From an uncultured Lachnospiraceae bacterium (GTDB taxonomy: Bacteria > Bacillota > Clostridia > Lachnospirales > Lachnospiraceae): DNA of 23,736 bases. The stretch spans positions 1-23,736 of the forward strand of contig CAJUEX010000052.1 of the NCBI GenBank assembly GCA_910585715.1. The letters are read 5' to 3'. The notes under the pieces were generated by a model, which ran no database searches, was not told the DNA's origin, and worked only from the letters and a program-made list of their open reading frames with translations. The position numbers and the translations under genes were made by a program. This document shows positions 15,293 through 23,700 of this stretch, piece after piece. Every line of letters begins with the position of its first letter. Position 1 is the stretch's first letter.

Positions 15293-16264
15293 ATACAATT
15301 CATCTGTTTTCGGCGGCTCTAAAAATCTGCTTTCTTCTCCGTTTAACACAACCCTGTCATTGTTGTCCGTTGTCTTTCCAACCACTGTTGCCTGTATTCC
15401 CTGCTCCTTAAGGGCTGCTGCCAGGTCATGCCCATTATCGGTAACAATCAGCATGCTTCCACTGGAAACCAGCTCATAGGGGCTGATACGGAAAAACTCA
15501 CAGATTTCTACTGTCTCCTGCTTTATAGGAAGCTTTTTTAAATCGATTCGCAGTCCAACGCCTGCGCCTTCTGCCACTTCCCAGAGAGCTCCGAAGATTC
15601 CGCCCTCTGTTACGTCGTGCATGGCGCTTGCGCCGGACTTAATGGCGGTGGCGGCCTCTTTCACTACGGATAAGTATTGGTCAAAGCCTTTTGCGGTTTC
15701 TATCAGATGTCTTGGATATCTTGTCAGAAGCTCTTCTTCCCTTTCCTTTGCCAAAATAGAAGTGCCTTCCAGTCCAATCCATTTGGTCACTACCACATCC
15801 TGTCCGGGCTTTATATTTTTCGTAGTAAGCAATTGCTCTTTTTTCCCCTTGCCTATACCGGTTACCGTCAGCACGGGCCTGTTCACCGCGTCGGTAATTT
15901 CTGTATGACCGCCCAAAACCTGCATATCAAGCTGTATACATGCTTCTTCCACCTCTGCCATCATCTGCTTAATCTGGGCTTCTTCCGTATCAGGAGGCAA
16001 CAGGGCAGTGAGCATTATGCCAATCAGCTCTCCTCCGCTGGAAGCAATATCATTAGCAGTAATATGTACTGCCAGCTTTCCCGCATCTTTGGTAGCACCC
16101 GTTATAGGGTCGGTAGATACAAGAAAGGTCTCGCCTTCTTTAAGCTCTAAAACAGCGCAGTCTTCCCCCACTCCGGGACCAACCAATACTTCATTCCTTC
16201 TGTTATGCACTTGCTTTAATATGGACCGTTTTAATACAGTTTCCGGCACTTTTCCGATTTTCAT
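15263..16264 (-). CDS. AIR-synthase-like (PurM/HypE/ThiL superfamily) protein
   Basis: 333 residues from ATG 16264, chosen over an in-frame ATG at 16300 because GGAGG lies 9 bases before it and the earlier start has none. The protein has the two-domain PurM fold: residues about 30-155 (VGPGVGEDCAVLEL, STDPITGAT, HITANDIASSGGE) carry the ATP/Mg-binding Asp residues. The C-terminal half (about 165-320) includes AMHDVTEGGIFGALWEVAEG and SSGSMLIV. It is most like HypE and related stand-alone AIR-synthase proteins, which phosphorylate or dehydrate small groups using ATP. No hydrogenase maturation genes are nearby, so the substrate is unknown. It lies 128 bases after the VanW-like gene with a hairpin between them. 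Confidence 0.8.
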   Translation of the reverse strand: MKIGKVPETVLKRSILKQVHNRRNEVLVGPGVGEDCAVLELKEGETFLVSTDPITGATKDAGKLAVHITANDIASSGGELIGIMLTALLPPDTEEAQIKQMMAEVEEACIQLDMQVLGGHTEITDAVNRPVLTVTGIGKGKKEQLLTTKNIKPGQDVVVTKWIGLEGTSILAKEREEELLTRYPRHLIETAKGFDQYLSVVKEAATAIKSGASAMHDVTEGGIFGALWEVAEGAGVGLRIDLKKLPIKQETVEICEFFRISPYELVSSGSMLIVTDNGHDLAAALKEQGIQATVVGKTTDNNDRVVLNGEESRFLEPPKTDELYKALGMNNQV

Positions 16265-16334
16265 ATTATTCTTTTGCCTCCCGGTAAAATAGGCACACAT
16301 TCCTATTATATAGAATACCAGCTTATATAATGAT

Positions 16335-16362
16335 AGGAAGTTCCCATGTGCCGGAACTTCCC
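16335..16362 (-). terminator. Hairpin after the VanW-like gene
   Basis: GGAAGTTCC / GGAACTTCC with an 8-base loop, 9 perfect pairs, 31 bases after the stop. The following TATCATTATAT is only weakly U-rich, so it may be an inefficient terminator allowing some read-through to the AIR-synthase-like gene. Confidence 0.6.
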
Positions 16363-16392
16363 AGTCATATTTCCTGTTTTATTTTTATTTCC

Positions 16393-17970
16393 CTATTGGG
16401 CAGGCGGCTGCTGTTGTTGAGCCTGTGCCTCCTGCTGTGCCTGAGCGGCCTGCTGGGCTGCTGCCTGTTGTGCCGCTATGGCTGCCTGTTGTTGGGCAAG
16501 AGCCGCCTGGGCTGCTGCCTGAGCCGGATCCACCGGTGCATTTTTTACAGAAGCAATGGTATTTTTTACATGATCGATATTCTGGGTTGCAATAGCAGCA
16601 TTCAATATTGCCGTAGCATTCGGGTCCGCAGAAGCAGTTCCCACCACTGCCGTTCTCGGCGTCATTTTATATGTGCTTTTATTTACCTGTGTGCGGCTTT
16701 CTTCCACGCCGTCCACGGTAACAACCTTCCAAAGCTGTGCCACATAGCCGATATGGGCTGACTGCACATCAATAAATCCGATAGGCTGTCCTCCGTCTGC
16801 AATTACCTTTTCCCCATCCGGCGTAGTCTTGCTGAGCACTTCGCTTTCATAAGTAACCTTACGGTTAGAAGGCCTTGTCTCCACTCCGTAAATGGTAAAG
16901 GTTATCTTTTTATCAGAGGTAACTCCTTCTATATAGATAGGATGTTCCAAATTGTTTACAAATTTAAAATCCTTTGCAGTTCCTGCAATAGCAGCATCGG
17001 CAGAAGGGTCTACATAGGTTACGATCATGGAATGGTTATGACGTTCTGTCACGTCCAGTTCCGCCTTTAATACTGCATTGTATAAGGTTGTGGAAACCTG
17101 ACAGATTCCTCCCCCGAGGCTGTCCACTACCATGCCGTTTAAATAAGAGCCTGCTTCAAAATAGCCGTTTGCCTCTGTAAAGGGGCTAACTGTTTCATAC
17201 ATGGAAAAGGAATCACCCGGATAAAGCAGCGTGCCGTTTACCAGCCGACAGCCGTTTGCCACATTGCCTGAACGATTATAGCCGGAAGAAGAATAACTGG
17301 TAGTAAAGGTTCCAAGCACATCCTTGACCTTGGACAGCTCTTCTTCAGTTCCCCTTGGCTCGTCAACCTCAACCTTTAAATCAACGGAAGCTTCCCCGCC
17401 TGTCCATTCTGTAGTAAGATAATCATAAATGGCTGAAGCAGAACCTGCCACATCAATTTTAACTCCTGTTTGTCCCGGTTCAATGACAAATGCGCCGTTT
17501 TCCCTTGTAAGAGTTGCATCCTGAGCGGACACATTAAACTCCGCACAATCCTCTTCTAAAATTTTTGTGATTGCCTCCTTGTCAAAATCATAGGCTATCT
17601 CAAACACTTTATTTTCATATTCCAAATCCTTTAATGCCTTGTATCTTTGTACGATATTTCCCACTTTTCCAAGTGAAAGAGCTTCTTCTATCACTTCCTG
17701 ATTTTTCCATGAGAGCTTAAGGTCCCCTGCCTTAACCGGCAGTTGATTGTTATTCATGGCATTTAAAGTAATCGTAGTATCTTCCAAGGAAGAAACATAT
17801 TCAGAAACCGCCGAAACGGCTTCTTCTTCCGTCATGCCGGAAACTTCCACTTCACCTATGAAAATTCCATTTTCAATTGTATCCTTGTTGGCTGCCGCCT
17901 GTGCTTCCATAGCACCTGTAAAAAGAAAAGACAGAAATACTGCAAACAATGGAATAATATACTTTCTCAT
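16393..17970 (-). CDS. Secreted VanW-family protein with peptidoglycan-binding and G5-like domains
   Basis: 525 residues. A signal peptide (about 1-26, cleavage near AQAAA) is followed by a putative peptidoglycan-binding domain (about 30-215; EVEVSGMTEEEAVSAV, FVIEPGQTGVKID). A VanW domain follows (about 222-370; LYPGDSFSMYETVSPFTEANG, then SLGGGICQVSTTLYNAVL). A G5-like strand region (about 385-455) comes next. The last 45 residues are almost only Ala and Gln. Homologues are common wall proteins of Clostridia; despite the name, no vancomycin-resistance role is implied. It acts outside the membrane, presumably at peptidoglycan. RBS GGAGG lies 5 bases before the ATG. The tail is probably disordered; what it binds is not known. 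Confidence 0.88.
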   Translation of the reverse strand: MRKYIIPLFAVFLSFLFTGAMEAQAAANKDTIENGIFIGEVEVSGMTEEEAVSAVSEYVSSLEDTTITLNAMNNNQLPVKAGDLKLSWKNQEVIEEALSLGKVGNIVQRYKALKDLEYENKVFEIAYDFDKEAITKILEEDCAEFNVSAQDATLTRENGAFVIEPGQTGVKIDVAGSASAIYDYLTTEWTGGEASVDLKVEVDEPRGTEEELSKVKDVLGTFTTSYSSSGYNRSGNVANGCRLVNGTLLYPGDSFSMYETVSPFTEANGYFEAGSYLNGMVVDSLGGGICQVSTTLYNAVLKAELDVTERHNHSMIVTYVDPSADAAIAGTAKDFKFVNNLEHPIYIEGVTSDKKITFTIYGVETRPSNRKVTYESEVLSKTTPDGEKVIADGGQPIGFIDVQSAHIGYVAQLWKVVTVDGVEESRTQVNKSTYKMTPRTAVVGTASADPNATAILNAAIATQNIDHVKNTIASVKNAPVDPAQAAAQAALAQQQAAIAAQQAAAQQAAQAQQEAQAQQQQPPAQ

Positions 17971-17983
17971 AATGCCTCCTCGT

Positions 17984-18014
17984 GTTATAATCGGTTGTAG
18001 TGACCTGCTGTCAA
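17984..18014 (-). promoter_or_regulatory. Possible promoter of the VanW-like gene
   Basis: A perfect -35 TTGACA (18009-18014, minus) and TATAAC (17984-17989), spaced 19 bases, longer than ideal. The leader would then be very short, almost only the ribosome site. Confidence 0.4.
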
Positions 18015-18072
18015 AAAATAGAAACAGCCATTGGCACTACCATTGATAAAATTAAAATAATGATTATGATTG

Positions 18073-18102
18073 TTGAAAAAATCTGTTTTGATTTCTTATT
18101 AT
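18073..18102 (+). promoter_or_regulatory. Possible promoter of the 210-residue gene
   Basis: TTGAAA (18073-18078), an 18-base spacer and TATTAT (18097-18102), 42 bases before the ATG. Confidence 0.45.
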
Positions 18103-18143
18103 GAAACATTTTTATTCACCTTCTTACTGAAAGGATATTATAT

Positions 18144-18776
18144 ATGAATTTTATTATTTTGGCAAGTTTTATTCTTTTGGCAGGACTGATTGCCCGCCAG
18201 CTTTCCGCCTCCAAAAAAAACAGGAAAAAAGCGGAAGAAGACTTCTGGAACCGGGAACGGGAAGCCAATAACGTGCGCAAAAAGCCTTTGGATGACCTGG
18301 ACTATATACAAATTCCCCTTGAAACGCTGCCGTTCCATATATTAACGGATAATCAGCAGGTACAGGACTGTATGGAACAGATTCATTCCTTAAGGGACTT
18401 AAAGGTGGTAAATCTTTCAGAATTTACCAATACGGATTTAAAACTGAAATACGGCACTGCCAATATTACCGTTTTATCGGAATATGACCAGAATTTCACC
18501 TTACTGGTAAGAACTCTGTATAAATGGGGCAGCCTTCTTTATGAAGCCGGATATAAGGAGGAAGCTCTTATCCCGCTGGAGTTTGCTATTTCCATCGGAA
18601 CCGACGTTAGCGGTAACTATAAGCTTTTAGCCACTATTTATAAAGAGAAGGGACAGCTTTCCAAAATCCGGGAACTGACGGTTTCTGCAAACAGACTGAC
18701 TTCTATTATGAAAAACCCGATTCTTACTTTCCTTTCCGATATGGTTTCTTCGGACACTGACCATACCGTGAAATGA
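18144..18776 (+). CDS. Uncharacterised membrane-anchored protein with TPR-like helices
   Basis: 210 residues; I do not recognise a named family. Residues 1-18 form a hydrophobic N-terminal helix followed by a basic, charged stretch (SASKKNRKKAEEDFWNRERE), consistent with a single membrane anchor and a cytosolic body. A conserved-looking block DLDYIQIPLETLPF follows. The C-terminal half (about 120-195) has paired helices like tetratricopeptide repeats (LLVRTLYKWGSLLYEAGYKEEA as two adjoining segments, then LLATIYKEKGQL), suggesting a protein-protein interface. RBS AAGGA is properly spaced. It is divergent from the VanW-like gene, and its last 53 bases overlap the end of the convergent exonuclease gene. 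The frame is intact and codon use matches the neighbours. Confidence 0.7.
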   Translation: MNFIILASFILLAGLIARQLSASKKNRKKAEEDFWNREREANNVRKKPLDDLDYIQIPLETLPFHILTDNQQVQDCMEQIHSLRDLKVVNLSEFTNTDLKLKYGTANITVLSEYDQNFTLLVRTLYKWGSLLYEAGYKEEALIPLEFAISIGTDVSGNYKLLATIYKEKGQLSKIRELTVSANRLTSIMKNPILTFLSDMVSSDTDHTVK

Positions 18777-19455
18777 TGCTATCCGCATAGCGGCTGGCCT
18801 CACTCTTTGTCAGTCTGTCAATATCATATTCAGCAGTAAGGGAATGATACTTCAGTAATCTTAATAAATACTTCTTTTGGGATTTAGCAGCAGGCACGTC
18901 CTTTTTTACCTGATGCTTCAATTCTTTCGGCTGAAACAGTTTTTGGTTTTCCTCATTGAAAAAACGTCCTTCAAGAATCCTGTATAATTCCAGAGTCGCC
19001 CTGGCATCCTCAAATGCCCGGTGGGGCTGGTAGGAAATTCCAAAGTATCCGCAAAGACTGGATAAGCTTTTGCTTTTTTGCTCCGGCACACAGGCTCTGG
19101 CAATAGCAAGGGTATCTACACCCCCTCTTTCATAAGAAAATCCACAGTTTACCGCAGCCCTTTTTAAGAAGGAAAAATCAAATATGATACTGTGTCCCAA
19201 AAGGGGATAGTCTCTGGCAAATTCTAAATATTGAGGAATTACCTCTTCTATATAGGGCGCCTTTTCTAAATCTTTATCGGTTATATGGGTAATATCCTGA
19301 ACCTTTTCCGATAAAAGCCTTCCGGGATTTACAAGGGCTGCAAAAGTTTCTGTCTGCTCCCCGTTTTCTACACGTATGGCGCCGATTTCTATGATTTTAT
19401 CTTTTTTGGCATTTAATCCGGTTGTTTCCAAATCCACCACCACAAAAGAATCCAT
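18724..19455 (-). CDS. DnaQ-like 3'-5' exonuclease (DEDDh)
   Basis: 243 residues. The exonuclease domain (1-165) shows all DEDDh residues: Asp8 and Glu10 (VVVDLETTG), Asp93 (GHSIIFDFSFL), His145 and Asp150 (PHRAFEDARAT). It most resembles stand-alone PolC/epsilon-type proofreading exonucleases. After a basic linker, residues about 192-235 (YLLRLLKYHSL, LTKSEASRYADSII) form a small helical domain seen in other clostridial DnaQ-like proteins and of unknown role. The gene starts 15 bases after nth, suggesting a DNA-repair operon nth-exonuclease. Its 3' end overlaps the opposite-strand gene by 53 bases. Confidence 0.87.
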   Translation of the reverse strand: MDSFVVVDLETTGLNAKKDKIIEIGAIRVENGEQTETFAALVNPGRLLSEKVQDITHITDKDLEKAPYIEEVIPQYLEFARDYPLLGHSIIFDFSFLKRAAVNCGFSYERGGVDTLAIARACVPEQKSKSLSSLCGYFGISYQPHRAFEDARATLELYRILEGRFFNEENQKLFQPKELKHQVKKDVPAAKSQKKYLLRLLKYHSLTAEYDIDRLTKSEASRYADSIISRYGQCPKKPYRKGK

Positions 19456-19470
19456 GTATTCATCCTCTTT

Positions 19471-20097
19471 TCATTTTTTGTAACAGGAGCAATATTCCGT
19501 CAAAAAACACTCCTGACATTTTGGATTTCTTGCCATGCAGATTTGCCTGCCAAAGGTAATAATCTGTATATTATACAAAATCCAGTGGTCCTTTGGAAGG
19601 ACCTTCATTAAATCCTGTTCTATTTTCACAGGGTCTTCTTCCTTTGTAAAGCCCAGCTTTTTTGATATGCGTTTTACATGGGTGTCCACCACTACGCTTG
19701 GCTCATGGAAAATATTGCCCCTGATTACATTGGCAGTCTTCCTGCCCACGCCCTGCAGGGCTGTAAGGGCTTCAATATCAGAAGGCACTTCCCCGCCGTG
19801 TATATCCACTAAATCCTTACAGCAGGCAATGATGTTTTTTGCCTTATTGTGATAAAATCCGGTAGATTTAATGTCCTTCTCCAGTTCTTTTAAATCCGCA
19901 TTGGCAAAGTCTTCAGGACTTTTATATTTTTGGAACAAATCCTTTGTTACGATATTAACTCTGGCGTCGGTGCACTGGGCGCTTAACATGGTGGCAATTA
20001 AAAGCTGCCATGGTGTTTCATGGTTTAAGTAGCATTTGTATTCTGTGGTATAGACCCGGTCCAGCCTGTCTAAAATTTCTTTCGTGCGTTTTGTCAT
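19471..20097 (-). CDS. nth: Endonuclease III
   Basis: 208 residues, the usual length. Helix-hairpin-helix LQGVGRKTANVI with catalytic Lys120, catalytic Asp138 (VVVDTHVKRIS), and the C-terminal 4Fe-4S loop Cys187-x6-Cys194-x2-Cys197-x5-Cys203. It removes oxidised pyrimidines from DNA and nicks the abasic site in base-excision repair. A strong RBS AGGAGG precedes the ATG by 6 bases. It is upstream of, and probably co-transcribed with, the DnaQ-like exonuclease. Between it and the next gene (20098-20233) there are only short hairpins (GCAGG/CCTGC and CCGTCA/TGACGG), without U-runs on the minus strand. Confidence 0.95.
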   Translation of the reverse strand: MTKRTKEILDRLDRVYTTEYKCYLNHETPWQLLIATMLSAQCTDARVNIVTKDLFQKYKSPEDFANADLKELEKDIKSTGFYHNKAKNIIACCKDLVDIHGGEVPSDIEALTALQGVGRKTANVIRGNIFHEPSVVVDTHVKRISKKLGFTKEEDPVKIEQDLMKVLPKDHWILYNIQIITFGRQICMARNPKCQECFLTEYCSCYKK

Positions 20098-20233
20098 GTA
20101 TTTCCTCCTGTCAGTTCCGTGAAATTTTCATAAAGCTTCCGTCAACAACCCCATGACGGGCTGCAGGATATCAAGCCTGCTCTTTTCAGTTAGCCATGGC
20201 AAACCAGAATTGCTCAAAATATCATAATGCATC

Positions 20234-21973
20234 TCAAGTGACTTTATACACTGCTGCCTGATTGGTCAGGGGAGACCGATTTCTATAATCAAACAACAGC
20301 AGTTGAGGCTCCTGCAGTCTTTCTCCTGATTGCAGGTCATATTCAAACACCTCTATATGAGTCATTTTCGCCATCTGCCTTGCATCATAAGCCATATAAT
20401 CCGGAAGAAGCTTTCTTTCCTCCTCTTCCCTTCTGTAAAAAGCCCTGACGCCATCCTTGTAAGGGGATAAGTCCTTTGAAAACTCCGGACGGCTTTTTGC
20501 ATTTTCCCTCAAATAAAAGTCCATTGTGAGAAGCTCCTGAAACAGCTCCCCGGAAAAGCTTCCGCTCTCCTGCTTCCTCACCGGAAAGCTAATACTATTT
20601 ATAGCAAATTCTAAAAGAATCTGATAGCGGTAAGTTCTGGAAGGGGAATTTACAAAATATCCCTTCTCTTCATAATATTCAGCCAGGGCTTCATACAAAG
20701 CAAAGGGGCTTTCAAACAATCTTTCCAGTATGGGCAGAGTCATTGTAAACTGGCTGCTGTTGTAATACAGCTCCACCATTTCCTCCACCCGCTTCAGCTT
20801 TCTGATTTCCTCATAGGTAAGCCATCTGGTATACAATACCTCATAAGGCTCGCAGGATGTATAGACAATACCGTATTCCTCTGCATTTTTCTCCATGGGA
20901 GAGCCTTTTAGCACCTTTAAAAACCCAAGCTGCAGCTGCTGCGGTCCCATGGCATAAACATCATTAAAGGACTTTTGAAATGTTTCATAATCTTCATAGG
21001 GAAGCCCTGCAATCAGGTCCAGATGCTGATGAATGTTATTGCCCTTTTTTATTGCCTCCACGTTTTTCTTAAGCTTATCAATGTCCATCACTCTTTGAAT
21101 GTGGGAAATTGTAGCAGGATTGGTGGACTGTACCCCGATTTCCAGCTGGACGGCTCCCGGTCTTAATGTATTTAAAAGTAATATCTCTTCTTCATTTAAT
21201 ATATCCGCCGCCACTTCAAAGTGAAAATTGGTAATGCCGTTGTCATGGTCCTTTATATACTGCCAAATCCCCATGGCATGTTCATGATTGCAGTTAAAAG
21301 TCCGGTCTACGAATTTTACCTGCTTTACCCGGTTATCCAAAAAGAACTGAAGCTCCTTTTTCACAATGTCCGGTTTTCTTAAGCGCACGGTCTTATCAAT
21401 GGAAGAAAGACAATAGCTGCAGCAGAAGGGACAGCCCCTGCTGGATTCATAATAGATAATTTTGTTTTGGAAATCTTCCAGCCGGTCATATAAAAACGGA
21501 AGCCGGTCCAAGTCAGTTAAAGCTCTTTCTCCTGTCTTTCCTTCTCTTAATGCAAGTCCCTTTATGGAGGAAAAGGCTTTTCCTCCCTCTATATAATGCT
21601 CCATCAGCTCAAGGAAGGTTTCCTCCCCTTCTCCTACCATGATACCGGTAATTTCTTTATGGGTACTTAAAATCTGCCCGCTGTCATAGGATACCTCCGG
21701 CCCTCCAAGCCATATATCTGCCTTTGGCAATATCTTTTTCATTTCTCTTGTAAGAGAAAGCACGGGGGAAATATTCCAGATATAGCAGGAAAATGCCAGC
21801 ACATCCGGTTTCCTTTTGTAGATATCACCCATAATTTCTTCTAAGGACTGGTTAATGGTATATTCTGCCAGCTCTATGTGCTCCTCATATTTTCCTGCAT
21901 ATGCTAAAAGACTGTACAGCGCCGGATTGGAATGTATGTATTTTGCATTTAAGGCTATTAATAATACTTTCAT
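20234..21973 (-). CDS. B12-binding-domain radical SAM protein with DUF4080
   Basis: 579 residues. Residues 1-135 are a Rossmann-like B12-binding domain (LGGPEVSYDSGQIL) without the base-off DxHxxG motif. The radical SAM domain (about 165-385) holds the cluster ligands Cys181, Cys185 and Cys188 (ESSRGCPFCCSYCLSS), followed by DRTFNCN and IEVGVQS-like LEIGVQST. The C-terminal part (about 390-570) matches the DUF4080 family layout. These proteins are widespread in anaerobes and use AdoMet radicals, with cobalamin in some; the substrate is unknown. It begins 6 bases after tadA, so they share a transcript, which may hint at an RNA substrate, but that is only contextual. Confidence 0.85.
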   Translation of the reverse strand: MKVLLIALNAKYIHSNPALYSLLAYAGKYEEHIELAEYTINQSLEEIMGDIYKRKPDVLAFSCYIWNISPVLSLTREMKKILPKADIWLGGPEVSYDSGQILSTHKEITGIMVGEGEETFLELMEHYIEGGKAFSSIKGLALREGKTGERALTDLDRLPFLYDRLEDFQNKIIYYESSRGCPFCCSYCLSSIDKTVRLRKPDIVKKELQFFLDNRVKQVKFVDRTFNCNHEHAMGIWQYIKDHDNGITNFHFEVAADILNEEEILLLNTLRPGAVQLEIGVQSTNPATISHIQRVMDIDKLKKNVEAIKKGNNIHQHLDLIAGLPYEDYETFQKSFNDVYAMGPQQLQLGFLKVLKGSPMEKNAEEYGIVYTSCEPYEVLYTRWLTYEEIRKLKRVEEMVELYYNSSQFTMTLPILERLFESPFALYEALAEYYEEKGYFVNSPSRTYRYQILLEFAINSISFPVRKQESGSFSGELFQELLTMDFYLRENAKSRPEFSKDLSPYKDGVRAFYRREEEERKLLPDYMAYDARQMAKMTHIEVFEYDLQSGERLQEPQLLLFDYRNRSPLTNQAAVYKVT

Positions 21974-21979
21974 AACTGT

Positions 21980-22486
21980 CTATTTGTTTTCCTTCTTTTT
22001 TTCCCGCAGTCTCTTAAAAAAATCACTTAACATACTGCCGCACTCTTCTGCCAGCACTCCTCTTGTAACCTTTACCTGATGGTTGAACTCTTCCATCTGG
22101 AGCAGGTTCAAAACAGAGCCTCCGCAGCCCGCCTTTGGGTTCATGGCTCCCATAATCACTTCCGATATCCTTGCCTGCACAATGGCTCCGGCACACATCT
22201 GGCACGGTTCTAAGGTCACATACAGGCTGCAGCCTTCCAGCCGCCAGTCCCCCAGCTTTTTGCTTGCTTTTCTGATAGCCGTTATTTCCGCATGGGCAAG
22301 CGTATTCTTATCGGTATTCCTGCGGTTATAGGCTCTTGCAATCACTTTTCCTTCATAGGTGATTACACAGCCTATGGGAACCTCTTCCAAAGCCTCCGCT
22401 TTTTTTGCCTGCTTTAAGGCTTCCTTCATGTACTTTTCCTGAGGGGAATATTCTCTTTTCTTTCCTTCTTTCTCCATATCTGCCAT
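21980..22486 (-). CDS. tadA: tRNA-specific adenosine deaminase TadA
   Basis: 168 residues. Zinc and catalytic motif His65-Ala66-Glu67 (TLAHAEITAI) and zinc ligands Cys95 and Cys98 (LEPCQMCAGAI) of the cytidine-deaminase fold; VPIGCVI and ARISEVIMGAMNPKAG are typical of TadA. It converts A34 to inosine in tRNA-Arg(ACG). The N-terminus carries about 15 extra charged residues compared with short TadA forms. I kept ATG 22486 because GGAAGG lies 10 bases upstream. First gene of the pair with the radical SAM protein, divergent from the activase gene. Confidence 0.93.
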   Translation of the reverse strand: MADMEKEGKKREYSPQEKYMKEALKQAKKAEALEEVPIGCVITYEGKVIARAYNRRNTDKNTLAHAEITAIRKASKKLGDWRLEGCSLYVTLEPCQMCAGAIVQARISEVIMGAMNPKAGCGGSVLNLLQMEEFNHQVKVTRGVLAEECGSMLSDFFKRLREKKKENK

Positions 22487-22647
22487 ATTTTCAAAACCTT
22501 CCGCAGTCTTTCTGCCTGAAAACTGTTTCCCTGCATTCTGCTGGAAAAGCCCTTGCCAGCATTCATTAAAATAGGTACAATGTTTAAATAATAAGAATTC
22601 CTATCTTTATTTCCACTATTTTTATCATACCACAAAGAGGTGCCTCC

Positions 22648-23364
22648 ATGCAAATATGCGGTTATAACAAAACAACTTTATTAGATTACCCGGAGCATGT
22701 TGCCGCCACTGTTTTTCTGGGCGGCTGTAATTTCAGATGTCCCTTCTGCCATAACGGGGATTTGGTGCAGAATTTTCATATGCTGCCCTCTGTTTCACCA
22801 GAAGAAGTGCTTTCCTTTTTAAAAAAACGGACAGGCATACTGACAGGTGTGTGCATTACGGGTGGGGAGCCTTCTTTATCTAAGGAACTGCCGGAATTTA
22901 TAAGATGTATTAAAGAGCTTGGATTTTCTGTAAAGTTAGATACAAACGGCTCTAAGCCGGATGTTCTGGAGGATTTGATAAAAGAACATTTACTGGATTA
23001 TATTGCAATGGATATTAAAGGTGACCGGGAACATTATGGAAAAATTGCAGGAGTAACGGAGTTTTCAGATGGAAAGAAAGCTTCCTTTGATTTGTCTCCT
23101 ATTGAGACCTCCATAAATCTTATACAAAGCTGCGGCATTGCTTATGAATTCAGGACCACTGTAGTAAAGGAATTTCACAATGCAGCTTCCTTTGAGCGGA
23201 TAGGCAGATGGCTTCATGGCAGTGACCGCTATTTTTTGCAAAATTATGAAGAAAGTCCTGCAGTGATTCAAAAAGGGTTCCATGGATATAGTAAGGAAGA
23301 ATTGTTGGGATTTATGGAAATTTTAGCTCCTCATTTTCGGAAGACGGGAATCCGGGGAATTTAA
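22648..23364 (+). CDS. nrdG: Anaerobic ribonucleotide-reductase activating protein family (radical SAM)
   Basis: 238 residues, the longer NrdG-like form. The cluster motif is Cys27-x3-Cys31-x2-Cys34 (GGCNFRCPFCHN), with the AdoMet-binding GGEP at 72-75 (CITGGEPSL) and the family opening ICGYNKTTLLDYPEHVA. The typical role is to create the glycyl radical on the anaerobic NTP reductase NrdD. The nrdD gene is not in the window and this longer subfamily (NrdG2-type) is often unlinked to it, so the substrate is a family inference. It is divergent from tadA; RBS GAGGTG precedes the ATG. Confidence 0.82.
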   Translation: MQICGYNKTTLLDYPEHVAATVFLGGCNFRCPFCHNGDLVQNFHMLPSVSPEEVLSFLKKRTGILTGVCITGGEPSLSKELPEFIRCIKELGFSVKLDTNGSKPDVLEDLIKEHLLDYIAMDIKGDREHYGKIAGVTEFSDGKKASFDLSPIETSINLIQSCGIAYEFRTTVVKEFHNAASFERIGRWLHGSDRYFLQNYEESPAVIQKGFHGYSKEELLGFMEILAPHFRKTGIRGI

Positions 23365-23415
23365 ATCTATGTTAGCTGAACTATTATAACTGTTGATAGA
23401 AATTTGCGAAACAGA

Positions 23416-23444
23416 TTGATAAATTATCAGAAAATAAGTATAAT
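23416..23444 (+). promoter_or_regulatory. Promoter of the MazE/AbrB-like gene
   Basis: TTGATA (23416-23421), exactly 17 bases and a perfect TATAAT (23439-23444), 44 bases before the ATG; this marks the start of a new transcript after nrdG. Confidence 0.7.
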
Positions 23445-23487
23445 AGAAGTAAGGAATGTAAGGAAATGTGTGAGGAGGTTGTTGATT

Positions 23488-23700
23488 ATGGAATTAGCCA
23501 AAGTAACATCAAAGGGACAGGTTACAATACCTGTTGCAATTAGAAAAATGCTCGGAATACGTGAAGGTGATAAACTTCTTTTTGTAGAAGATGGTGAAAA
23601 GGTCGTTCTGATGAATGCTTCAACAAATGCCTTATTAAAAGCACAAGAAGCTTTTGAAGGCGTGGCAGAAGAGTTAGGTATTAAGGTTGAAAAAGAATAG
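23488..23700 (+). CDS. AbrB/MazE-like swapped-hairpin DNA-binding protein
   Basis: 70 residues from ATG 23488, chosen because GAGGAGG lies 9 bases upstream and because an in-frame ATG at 23404 falls upstream of the promoter's -10 box. Residues 1-48 match the SpoVT/AbrB fold almost exactly: AKVTSKGQVTIPVAIRKMLG, then EGDKLLFVEDGEKVVLM. The C-terminal 20 residues (KAQEAFEGVAEELGIKVEKE) are an acidic helix, as in antitoxins that neutralise a toxin. Such proteins are antitoxins (MazE, VapB) or regulators. No partner overlaps its end in the remaining 36 bases; a toxin gene could lie beyond the window. Confidence 0.85.
   Translation: MELAKVTSKGQVTIPVAIRKMLGIREGDKLLFVEDGEKVVLMNASTNALLKAQEAFEGVAEELGIKVEKE

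Noticed and set aside
16265..16300. Twelve-residue N-terminal extension of the AIR-synthase-like protein
   Set aside because: The GGAGG site at 9-base spacing serves the ATG at 16264; the extension has no ribosome site and no family counterpart.
16330..16761. Plus-strand frame rich in Leu and Cys opposite the VanW-like tail
   Set aside because: It is the antisense reading of the Ala/Gln codon repeats and has no ribosome site.
20098..20233. Short hairpins between the radical SAM gene and nth as a terminator
   Set aside because: GCAGG/CCTGC and CCGTCA/TGACGG stems are short and not followed by a U-run on the minus strand.
22426..22653. Minus-strand frame upstream of tadA
   Set aside because: Overlaps the tadA start in another frame, has unremarkable composition and no ribosome site.
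23404..23487. 28-residue N-terminal extension of the MazE/AbrB-like protein
   Set aside because: Its ATG lies upstream of the promoter's -35 and -10 boxes, so it would not be in the transcript; the fold starts at 23488.
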